The notes below the pieces were generated by a model, which was not told where the DNA came from, made no database searches, and saw only the letters and a program-made list of their open reading frames with translations. This document shows, piece by piece, positions 1-10,900 of a stretch of DNA of 25,000 nucleotides. Position numbers and translations under genes: made by a program. Position 1 is the stretch's first letter; each line of letters begins with the position of its first letter. Origin of the DNA: Halisarca cf. caerulea. Taxonomy: Eukaryota > Porifera > Demospongiae > Chondrillida > Halisarcidae. The DNA lies in NCBI GenBank assembly GCA_963170055.1, contig CAUJGJ010000037.1, forward strand, positions 616,901-641,900. The letters are read 5' to 3'.

Positions 1-10
1 TATTGTGTAT

Positions 11-95
11 GAGGCACTATAGTGGCTTGCCCGTGTTGTGGGCTAAATGGTGAAACTGTGTAACTGTAGTCGTGGAAAAGCCACTATAGTGCCTC
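11..95. mobile_element. 85-bp hairpin element with perfect 18-bp inverted ends
   Basis: GAGGCACTATAGTGGCTT at 11-28 is exactly inverted at 78-95. The ends resemble a tiny MITE. A related end (GAGCCACTATAGCCGCTTTT plus CCACG) lies at 1321-1345. Confidence 0.65.
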
Positions 96-374
96 CTTTT
101 TCAAGCATACATGCATACATAATGTATTTGAAGCGAATTTGATTGCTTTTGGTACAACTAATACTTGTAAAGCTAGCCAAGCTTATAAGAAACACAAATG
201 AATACTTAACTAAAAGAAATTTCCACACACTAACTTGGAATAGATCGAAATCTAAGGGTACAAAAGTTCCGACGATGGGTGAAAATATTCACTGTTGGAA
301 CAGATTACTTTCACCACAGAAACCTTCCAATAGTGCAAATCCACTGTGGAGTACCAAACAGGCCCGAAACACCA

Positions 375-422
375 GTGCCAGGGCTTTACCTTCAGTAGCA
401 GCTGAAGGTAAAGCCCAGGCAC
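375..422. repeat. Strong hairpin, 15-bp perfect stem
   Basis: GGGCTTTACCTTCAG (381-395) and CTGAAGGTAAAGCCC (402-416) pair perfectly around a 6-nt loop, and the stem extends outward by five more pairs with one mismatch. It may be the centre of a decayed foldback element, because GTACCAAA-type motifs also recur inverted further out. Confidence 0.7.
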
Positions 423-706
423 GTAAGGAAACGAGTAAGGAAACTTTGGTACGAGTTCCGTTGAATGATAAAATTTCTTCCTGATTATTTGGCATCATTT
501 CGAAGGATTACTCTTCAGAGGATACGTAAAAGGTACAGTTGCAAGCAGTAACAAGGTGCAAGAGCTTGTAACTCTTCGTTTTCGCCAAGAACCTCATTTC
601 AGCAAAACTAATTCCTCGTAAAACATTGCATAATTTGGCATATCATTGTATGATCGTCATATAACACCAGGCCCATAGCCAGGGGGTTCGTTGGGCTTGG
701 ACGAAT

Positions 707-727
707 CCCCCCCACCCCCCCCCCCCC
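707..727. repeat. Poly-C tract
   Basis: Twenty C residues interrupted by one A in otherwise AT-rich DNA. It is likely to vary in length. Confidence 0.9.
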
Positions 728-1017
728 AAGAATCACCAACCCATGCATAAAAAATAAGTCTAAAATTGTTTTATAGAAGTATTTTGCCTTATTTAAACCC
801 ACTAAGCACCTTTTCTCTTTGTTTCGTTGCTCTATTATCACTAAACGGTACCCGGTCATGATTGGCCTTCATTTTGTGATGATGTCATTTGTCGTCAAAG
901 TGACATTTTGTACCATGTATTCTGTAACTCTTGCACTGTGCAAAATACGTAATATGGATAATTTTTGAGGGTATTTTACGTAGAGGGTAATATATGATAT
1001 GTATGTGTGTATGTGTA

Positions 1018-1020
<3 letters not shown>

Positions 1021-1069
<49 letters not shown>
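1021..1069. repeat. (GT)n microsatellite
   Basis: Forty-nine nt of pure GT, followed by an alternating purine-pyrimidine GCGCACGCGTGTGC tail, which together could adopt Z-DNA. Confidence 0.95.
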
Positions 1070-1075
<6 letters not shown>

Positions 1076-1320
1076 CGCGTGTGCATATGTAGGGTGATTG
1101 CAGAAATCAAAAATGTAACCCACCTCTGGAAAATCCTGGCTACAAGCCTGAACACAGTATTTTAGTTCTTTTTGTACTATTTACTATTAGTTATAACTTC
1201 GTTGTAATGTGCATCACAGCTCTTAAATCACTGGCATGTGCCCTTATCACCACACGTAGTCTGTATATAAAATGTGAACAAATTGTGCTAAGATACACTG
1301 ATCTCCCACAACTACCAGTT

Positions 1321-1345
1321 GAGCCACTATAGCCGCTTTTCCACG
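1321..1345. repeat. Relative of the terminal repeat at 11-95
   Basis: GAGCCACTATAGCCGC followed by TTTTCCACG matches the reverse complement of 71-95 with a few differences. A matching second end was not found nearby. Confidence 0.45.
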
Positions 1346-1394
1346 ATAACATGTTTTTCGTGGGCACTTTTGTTCCACAATAACGGGTTAATAG

Positions 1395-1619
1395 ACTACC
1401 CTTGATAATAACATAGGTGATAACAGTCCCCAATTTTGGACATTCCCTGAAATTGACTTTGTGCCCAGCTACATTTTTGAACAGACTGTAATGGTTAAAA
1501 ATGGCAGAGAGTATGTAATTCTGCTGGAAAATTCCAAAGAAAAACCTGCTGAAGGATCATCAACTCATCAAATTTCCTATTCTTTATACCCTAAATACAA
1601 CAAGGACTTGCTTCTTTAT
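1395..1619 (+). other. Open plus-strand stretch of 74-75 codons, unidentified
   Basis: The frame is open from just after a TAG at 1392-1394 to a TAA at 1620. It reads FPEIDFVPSYIFEQTVMVKN and then GREYVILLENSKEK. There is no ATG near its start and I do not recognise a family. It begins close to the MITE-like end at 1321-1345, so it may be a mobile-element remnant, or chance. Confidence 0.2.
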
Positions 1620-1995
1620 TAATGTAGAAATAAAAGTCTACAGACTTAATCACTTTCATTCAGAAGGATTCGGAGATGAGATTGCCTACAAATGTGCTAG
1701 ATGATCTATTGCGTCTACTTGACATGTATTTCTAGCAACCTATATGAGCAAACGTTTATTCTTACTTAGATCCACATTCATAATTGCCAATGCGAAATGT
1801 ATTAGCATCATATATATCAGTCAATTTACGCAACATACAAGATTGTACATGAACAACTATTCAAATCTTGTTAACTATTAAAATCCACAATTCAATGCAA
1901 ATTCCCCATGAATAGAGACTGCAAACATGTAGTATGTTCATGGGATCTGAATACCACATTAAAATAGAAAAACAGCTGGAGATGCATGTACCCAC

Positions 1996-4900
1996 CTTCT
2001 GTTGAGATTCCTTCAACTCCGTCTCTGCTCCAGCTAAAGCAGGTTTCTTCTTTCCAGTAGTCACTGCCATTGCATGAAACAGTCCACTGGATGAGTGGCT
2101 CTCTTCTTGACGTGTGGATTTCAGAGTGTCTGCAATCTATGGCAAATTATGCACGATAACTGCCACCTAATGTATAATACAACGAGTGGTTGTTGAATTT
2201 TCTGTCACTATATGTACACACCTTAAAAGGATTAGTGCATTCTTGGGCAAATTTATTTTTTGATGGGATGACTTTTGCTGATTTCTTGTCTTCCCCTTTT
2301 AACTGACTTGTGAAGGAGGCATGCAGTGTTGGCTTCTCACCTGAAGTCCCTGACAAGACATAGTCTTTTAAAAATCAGTATCACGTACAATTGATCAAAA
2401 CCTAAGACCAGATACCTTTGTCTGCAGAAATGGGTAGATCAGCAATTTTCTGAGAACTACCCTTTTTAATGGCAGAAATACCATTATCAACAACATCATC
2501 ATCATCATCATCATCTTCATCATCACTGAAAGTAACTCTTAATCCCTCATTCCCTTTCTTTTTGTCAATGAGTTGAGAAATCTTGTCACACAATGCATGT
2601 AACTGATTCTTTCTACAGTATGTCATCGGAAGTTCCAACTGAAGTGGAAAAAAAGCAGCAGTAGTAATGCACCATGCATAAGCAAGCAACCTCATATGCA
2701 TCATATCAGTATTACAGCCCAGAGACAATAAGTACAAAACACTTTACAGAGAGCATATTATTTAGAACCTGATGAAAAGTCCACATATGCAGAGTAACAT
2801 ACTGTATGTGCTTAAATTCTCACGGGATGAAACTTCTATGGTTTTTGCAGATTTGATGCATGAAAATTTTAAGCCTATGAAAATGTATGTAGGTCAAGCT
2901 CTTGAGCAATGACCAAAATGGCCATCAAAATAACACGGGTTGTCAAGAAGCACTGCAGTGACTTCAATGGCTTTCATTCACAAACGGATGAAGTTTATCT
3001 CAATATAATGGAGGGAATATGAATAAAAAGCTGAATGAAGGTAGAATTAAAGAGGGATCTGCGAAAATAAAATGGTGAAAATTGCTGATCTGCAAAAATT
3101 TTATCTCATAAAACGAACATGCATGGTATACCTGTAATTCAGACAAATTATGAGCATAAAAATAGCCCAGTGGTGATCTCCTTACCATCTGCCAATTAGG
3201 AAACAAACGAGCTACATCCAGTGCTCTCCGCTTTCTTCCACATTTGCATGACATCTACATAAAAGAATGCATCACTTGTGTTGACCAAATAATAAGGATT
3301 GCAGCACTGAAAAATTCATAGGATGCTGTTAGTACCGTATATTCCCTAATTTTTCGTCAGAGCAAATTTCAGGAAATTTTGGTCATTTAGAGAGTTGTTG
3401 GTCACTGACCAACAACCTGACGAATAATTAGAGAATACCGACGAATAATTAGAGCATCTGACGAATATTTAGAGCTAGGGTAAAATGGCGGCATTCAGTC
3501 TGACGGTTGTGGCGCCTGTGCGAGGTTATCACGTATTTATAGAGCGATGGGAGGCAGCTATTGGCGACTGCCTAACCTTCAAACGACAATTTGGTAAGTG
3601 AACGATATCGACTAGTTTACTATTGTCTTCCGCATGTTCAGTGACTTTGATATCGCCTGCTCTTCTCCGACAGGCAACCCTCACGACGATTTTGCTGTTG
3701 CTGCTCGTCAAGTAGGCCTAGAAAGTGAATCTGAAGCAGTTGGTCACCTTCCGAGGGAGATATCTCGATGGAGCGCGTTATTTCTAGAGCACGGTGGAAC
3801 CATCGAAGGTTCAGTTACCGGCGTGAGGCGATACAGCCGAGTAGCAGGGGGGATGGAGATCCCCTGTCTCCTAACTTTCGCGGGAAAGAAGAAACATGTT
3901 GACAAGTTACGAACACTGATCAATAATTTAAACAGTCTAGTAATTTATGTGTTAGAATAATAGTATTGTAATCATGAAGAGCACTAAGACTTCATTTTGT
4001 GTCAAAAAATCTAGTCTGAATCAGATTCTGTTTCTGTGTCACAATCTGAGGCACTGTCACTCTCAGAGCTCTGGAATGGATCAGATTCATCATCATGGAT
4101 CCCGTAAGGCACCTGGAATGTTGGAAGCTCTTCAGAAACTCTTACTAAGTGGTTTTCACTTCCGTCCAAGTTGTTTGAGATGCCACACACCAAAAATGCC
4201 TTTTTCACCATATCAGATTGTGAATGGAGGCATGAATTGGCCTCTACTACCCACTGGACTACATCTGTCTTGGAGGCAGTGGGGATGCTAGTATATCCAG
4301 AGGTGGTTCCCTGTGCCTGTTGCATCATGTATTGCTCCCAAGCTCCTCGGATGTATGACTTGAATGGCTTATTCAAGCATACATCAAGCGGCTGAATCTT
4401 GCTGGTACATCCTCCCGGGATTGCCATATACAAGATGTTATTCTTGGCCAATTTTGCTTGTACATCTGCAGTTAAGTGGCCCCGGAATGTGTCAAACACC
4501 AGCAATGCATGCTGTCCTTTGGTGTGTTTGACTAGAACCTTTTGAATCCACTTTAGCATAAGTTGGCTATCCATCCAACCCTTTGCCTGTGTTGTAACAA
4601 CAACATCTGCTTCTCTGAAAGACACCTTTTTCAGTGTGCGGTCAGTTTTGGCCTTGAACGTGATGAAGGGCTTGAGCATTTCTCCTGCAGCAGTGCAGGC
4701 GAGTGTCACTGTGAAGTGACGTTTATGTGCACCTGTACCTCTAATCAGTACCTCCTTCTTCCCACGGACGTCAATGGTGGTACTTGATGGCATGTCGAAG
4801 CACATTGGTGTTTCATCCATATTGATTATGAGTGCTGGCGGGAATTTATGCTGCACGCGACAAACCTTTAGGTCTCCAAGAAACTTTGTGAGCTTAAGTT

Positions 4901-7900
4901 CCAATTGTGCTGGTAGCTTCTGTTGTACTGATGTTTGGCGACGTAGGGCCAACGAATGCCTTGTCTTGAATCTTGTCAACCAGCCAGCAGATGCCTTAAA
5001 TGTTGGTTGAGTTGGTTTGATCATTTCAATGGCTTTCCTCTTGATCTGCTTAGCCTGAACTGGCAGATTCAGATCTCGCATTTCCAAGATCCACTGGTAA
5101 ATGGACATATCCAATTCCTCTCCATATGTGAGAGGACGGCCAGCTCCAGATAAATTCTTCCCTTTCCTACGTAGACTGGCCTTTTCAGCTGCTGATCGGT
5201 CAATACCCTTCCACCCTCGAATAGTGGTACGAGGTATGTCAAAATGACGAGCAGCTTCTGACTCTGAAAACTTGGCTACATAATTGAGAACCTCAAATTT
5301 TCTGGCAAGGCTGTAAGTCTTGTTGACTGCACTTCTCTTGTTCTTGCCCTTTAAGCTGGAAGTACTGCTGCTACCCTGGGATTCATGGGTGGACGATTGG
5401 CCCGCAGAATGTTCTTTTGGAACTTGAGGTACACTTGAGGTTGGACGTGGGTTGTAACTTTGCAAAAAATAAGGCATTCTACCAGTAGATGACGGATGTG
5501 CAGCACGCTTATAGTAGTCGGTGAGTAGCTTCTTTGGCGGTGGAAGCGGCTGCGTCAGATCAATCGTATCGAACTCTTCGGGGTCGGTAGGATATTCTTT
5601 CTTCGAGTCGATGTTGATGTGGCATTCCGGTTCGCTAAATTTGCAGCTGTCCTCCTCATCGCTTCCCCAAGAGACATGACGCGGTGGGGTGCTTGGCGAA
5701 AACCATGAAGGGCTGTCAGGAAGACGAGGCGAGTGCAAATGATCATTATCCATCGATAAATCCGGGGGTCCGAGGTACGGTACTAACAAAACAAGACTCT
5801 TTCGAACACGTGTCAGTCTCTATTGTGTCGTCACTATTGTACTGACAAAACAATAGAGTCAAAGACGAATAATTAGGGAACGTCACATTTCGTCATCAAT
5901 TAGGGAGCAATAAGGTCCAATTTGGGGACTTGACGAAAAATTAGGGTGACGAAAAATTAGGGAATATACGGTACATTGAATTCATGTGCGCATTATCCAT
6001 TTGGATTCTACAATGAACTACAAGTCTGGGAACATCTCAAACTATAAACTACTTTATCACCTTTACATTACTACAGGAATTGCTGCGGACCAAAAGATCT
6101 CCCATCAACATGACCCTGGGGGCAGCCACGTATACTTGTTGGTGTATACAATCATAGTTACAGCAAACCATGACTAATGACACAAACCACAGAAGGAAGA
6201 ATGATAGATTCCATTAAGATTATCTGGGAGAAAGTATTTGTATCCTGATTACAAGGGTGTCAGCAAGTCAGTGGGTTCTTTATGGACTGAATGCTAAGCA
6301 CAACACGAGGAATGTAACTATTCTTGTTCCTACACAAAAAACTCACAAAGTCACTACTGCACTGAAAATTTTTTTAGAATTTTGGCCTGTTAACTACTCA
6401 ATTTGGTTATTTTGTTGATTTTTAATGAGTTTATATTGCAAACAAAAATGTTAAGAAATGACAATATGTGTTCAGAAGCAAACACAGGGCAAGGAGGAAA
6501 TGATATCACCAATGCAATTAAAGGGGAATTGACATCAAAATTTTCGACATCCCTTTTATGCTATAAACGGTAAAATATACTTCGAAAGGCTTAAAACAAG
6601 TATTCAAACTTGCTTACAATTATTATTTGAGTTATACGGCAACCTCAAACTTCCGCCTCTCGAGCGCCATGTTTTATTGCGGTCGTGACATCATAAAACG
6701 TCATTGGTAGCATCTTGCTGATTGTTTGTATGGAAGGGATGCAGCTGCACAACTTGGAAGCACTTTTTGGCCGTAGAGAATGGCACGAATAAGACCATTT
6801 CGGTTTTAGTGATAAACAGCGCATTATTGCAATTATTAGAAGAAGCGATTTGCACGTACCTTTAAATTGTGTTTGTGCCAAAAATCAGCCTACATGTACT
6901 GCTTTTGTGGTCACAAACACAATAACGTTTCACCATTTTCACAAGAGCGTTTTTCGTGCATTGTTGATCACACATACTTTCAAGCAGTCTTTCTTGGTGA
7001 CATTACTGCCCGAAGCTTTGGTAGGTATGATTGAAGTACAGTACATGACACAAGTTCCTTACCTTTATCCGCAATTAGACGCAGTTTTCATTTTACACGT
7101 TTCTGCAAAAATCGTTCTGGGTTTCTGCGGAAAAAATCCCAAGTTTCTGCGAAAATCTTCTGCGAATGCCTACCACAGAATTGTGCATATAGAGTGAGTC
7201 TAGCATAACGATGAGACTGAACTTCGCAAGGACTGGACTCCTACAACATGCTTCAAAACAGATGGAGAACTTCAGATTATTAAAAAAAGAATAGTAATCA
7301 CAGTCACAATACGTACAGTCAAAAGTAATCAAACAGATGAGCAAACCAAGTAGAAGTTAGGTACAAAACAATTGAAAAGGAGTACCGTAGCTGTTCCAAA
7401 TAACCGTTACAGCCATAAGTACAGTAAATAATCACTTGCTTCTGGCTTTTCTGCAGTTTTCATCCTGTCCTAATTTCCCTGTCTGTAACAATCTTCAACT
7501 TTGCCTTGACACTCCACATTTGCCACCAATGCCACGGAATGAATATTCTTAGTACACAGTACCATAGACAATATTTGATAGTATGCGGACATTCATGGAA
7601 TTCGCCTTCCGCGTATGTGTGCATGTGTATGCAGCCTATTTCTGTGGACTAACCGCGTTTAGGTGAAAGATTTTCGCGGATTAGCGTAAGTAACTTGTGT
7701 CATGTACTGTAGGTTTTGAACCCTTATCACCTAGTTCAATGCATAGTCATACTGTTGCCTCAGTTTACGTGCTCATTGCATAGCTTGTATACCAGACTGT
7801 CCAGCAATTCAGATTGTTTACTTGAAGCACTCACTCAAGACTTAGAAAGCAATTATGCCCGCTTGTACTGTCATACTGTGTTCACATTGCATAAGATACA

Positions 7901-10900
7901 AAAGCTTAGTTCTTAAAATTATTTGTGCATTCCACTGAAAAGAAAATGGTACAAATTACCTTTAAAACAAATTTGGCAATCTGTGCCATCTCCACTTAAC
8001 GACGAATTGACCGTAATGACTGTCTATGGTGTAACTTTGCATTTGGCTGCAGTTCTCTTTCTGCGGGACGTTGTTCACTGGTTGCACGACAAAGCCAATA
8101 AAAATATTGTTGGAATGGCTGCTTAAAACTAGTCGTCCGCTTAAGAATACCTCGAAGAAGTCCTTTGAGTAGCCAAACAGGGAGGAAGGAGCTGATTAGA
8201 GGGCACTTACGAGCGGCATTAGACAAAGTGCACATTTTTTGAGCTTTAGATTGGCTCACTACCACTTGAATTGCTTCGAATGCTTCACTGGAAACTAATC
8301 GAAAGTTCTACTGGGTGAAATCCGCTCCTGCTGCTCTCACAGCCAAATACAACGTAGTTTTGGTTGAATTAGACAGTGAGCGCCATACTTCGTGAATGGT
8401 AGGATGCTATCAATTGTGTCATTTGACGTCATCGGTAAAGAAAACATGGTGCTCAAAATAGTGACGTCACAGGGCCTTTTTTGACTCTTTGAGCAAGAAT
8501 AACTCCTTAATTAAGTGACAAATAGAAAAATGATCATCACCCAAGATACTTTTACATATATCCTTACATTTTGAGCACAAATTGTTTTTTGGTGTCAGTT
8601 CCCCTTTAAGTTGCATGGCTTGCACTAATAAACAAAGAACCTACATCACGACCACTGAATTTTACAAATCAGTAAATACAAGAGCTGACAGAATATTTAT
8701 CAACCAGTTGTGGACAAAGTTCAGAACCTCGCTGAATAAATTGAAATTTGGAATGCATGTGGAAATAGCTGCCATGGTTATAATGGCGGTAGAAAGTGGA
8801 GGGCGACGTGGTGGATATTCTGACTTCCTGAAAAGAACCCCACTCTACTGGACGAAGTAATTCAGATGATGCTCCATTCCTTGTATTGATCTACGTCCAC
8901 ATCGGGTATTGAGGTAGTTAAGATCATAAATCTTGAGTGCTGGGAGTGTGAACAGACTGTAAATTTTTATCAAGTAGTTTGATTTTTGCTAGAATTTATT
9001 TATCAACTTGTAGCGCACACTTAACTAAGTATTGCACAGTGCATTACCTGTTGTTTACCTTCTATTTCGACCTGTGATTTACGACCAAAGACGCACTTTT
9101 GGGGCCCCTGTAGACTTTATGGCTAATAATGCGGGGCTGACCGAGTTCTGTCTACACTAGCGACTCAATCAATTAACCTTGCTAAACCACTTGGTAATAA
9201 AAATTGTGGAAGTTTAGATCTTATTATTCCAAAGTACTAGTCTAGGCTAAAAAAAAAATGTTCACAAATGAAGACCAATCACAAAATTCAGAAATGCCAA
9301 TGGTGACAAAAATTTCACAATGAAGGTATTTGCTCAGATATTCATATCCTCTACACACAGAATGGTGGGTTTTAGTTCTATGGGGATTGACTTGTATACG
9401 CTACTGGAGGAAAGTGATTGGTTCTTAAAGTGTACATTTTTGAAGGTGTATACATTTACATATACGTAAGCAACAAATTTTTGCTTCCAACCAAACCATC
9501 AACTACAAACTACGCATACTCAGCCAATTATTGTACTTACTGCAAACATCTTCGTCAAGGTTTTAGCTAACATAGTATGCTCTGAAGGTGCCAGAGAAAC
9601 ACTTCTTATAAACTCCTCTTCCAATTGCCCTCTTTCCGTGGCCACCTCACAAACAGGAATTTTCAAAGGTACAGATATCATGACAGGTCTGGGCTGCACT
9701 GGTGGGTAAGGTGTGCCTTTACACAAAATACACCTGAAAATTACAATAAAGGAAGATGGCAATACCACATGCAACTGATAAGTAGTATTGCAAGGTAAAT
9801 AAGAACAAGCAGTAAGGTGCATTCAAGAATCTCCATGATAATTATAATAAAAATGAAAAGAGAAAGCAATCAATTGAATATTGAAAATAGAAACATTCAA
9901 AGAAGTGCACTATGTGTGTACATACGACGTATGTGATACTTAAGTGTTACAGCTACGTAGCTCCAGTTTAGTGTCAAAAGGCCTCCCCTACACACTCCAT
10001 TGCTCTCATCATTTGTGTCACATACAACAACCCTTGCAATTGGCATATTCACATGTAGTGTAGGATTGCAAGAGGGACAATGCTGCTACATATACAGACT
10101 ATGCTTGGCAATTAAATATAAACTACGTAGTTTACTGCATTTATGTCTACGCGCCAATTAATATCAACAAGTACCTTACATAGACAGTATTACACAGTAA
10201 TACAAACATGACTGGAATGATCACCTGAATTCTTCTGGAGATTCTGACAATCCAACACCAAAATAGGTATCATGCTTGCTAGATAGATCCTGTGAAACAA
10301 ATGAGAAATAAATGAGAAACCTACAGGTGCATGTACAGTGCTGATTAAAATTATGTTACCATAAAAATGCGCTTCCAGCGAGGTTATCCCGAGGACGTCT
10401 GCAAGTAGTCAGGCGAGTACTATCATGTATTAACACACTGAACGTGTAGTTTCTTTAAACATAGGGTTTTTGCATTATCTATGCTCAAACTTTTGAATTC
10501 GTAGTGTGAATCTTGTTGGATCTTATTGCACTGTGACGAGGTCTTGAATGGCTCGAAAAACGAACGAAAAGAAAATGCAACGAATGGTTGTAGTCAAAGT
10601 ACAAGGGCCTGGTAAATCGCGTTAACGTCTAGTACATATTTTTAAGAGATGTCAGCAACAGCATACAAGGGACCGAAGTTAAGTTAGTTGGACTGGCAAC
10701 CCCGAAGCAGAAAAAGACTAATCTACAGAAAGAGCAAGTCCCGCTGAGCAGCACGAAAAAAGGTGCTTTAGCGTCAAGGTGTTACTATTTCACCTGTAAT
10801 CTTCTGATACCGTCCTGAACGATGCTCATCTTGTAATCTTCGGCTTGTTCTCCACTGACATATCCACTTTATTGAGCTTTGAGGAGGTGTGAGGTCTCCT

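Larger units (their letters stand above)
1..1995. other. Left-edge region without a recognised gene
   Basis: It probably belongs to the WDHD1 intron that follows exon 19. It holds hairpins, a poly-C tract, a GT microsatellite and an unidentified open stretch. I looked for an HMG-box exon on the minus strand and did not find one. Confidence 0.5.
3335..5971. mobile_element. Complete pogo/Tigger-type DNA transposon carrying transposase and a HIRAN-like gene
   Basis: The element is 2637 bp. Its ends are perfect 25-bp inverted repeats (3335-3359 and 5947-5971, beginning CCGTATATTCCC), each flanked by a TA dinucleotide (3333-3334 and 5972-5973), the usual target duplication of Tc1/mariner-superfamily elements. 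It encodes a full-length CENP-B-type/DDE transposase on the minus strand and a small spliced gene on the plus strand. It sits in the 6.3-kb intron between WDHD1 exons 15 and 16, in the same transcriptional sense for the transposase. The perfect ends and unbroken reading frames suggest a young insertion. Confidence 0.93.

Noticed and set aside
869..1123. Possible His/Thr-repeat protein on the minus strand
   Set aside because: It is a translation of the GT microsatellite with no conserved sequence around it.
1..1995. An HMG-box exon that would complete WDHD1
   Set aside because: I looked for the expected aromatic/basic pattern on the minus strand and found none; the exon is probably outside the window.
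4171..5153. Plus-strand frames opposite the transposase
   Set aside because: They are antisense shadows of a clear transposase gene and show no domain.
6850..7197. 115-codon frame inside the TTAA-flanked element, with a Cys/His-rich alternative frame (YCFCGHKHNN)
   Set aside because: I could not match it to any transposase or domain, and neighbouring frames are equally open over short stretches.
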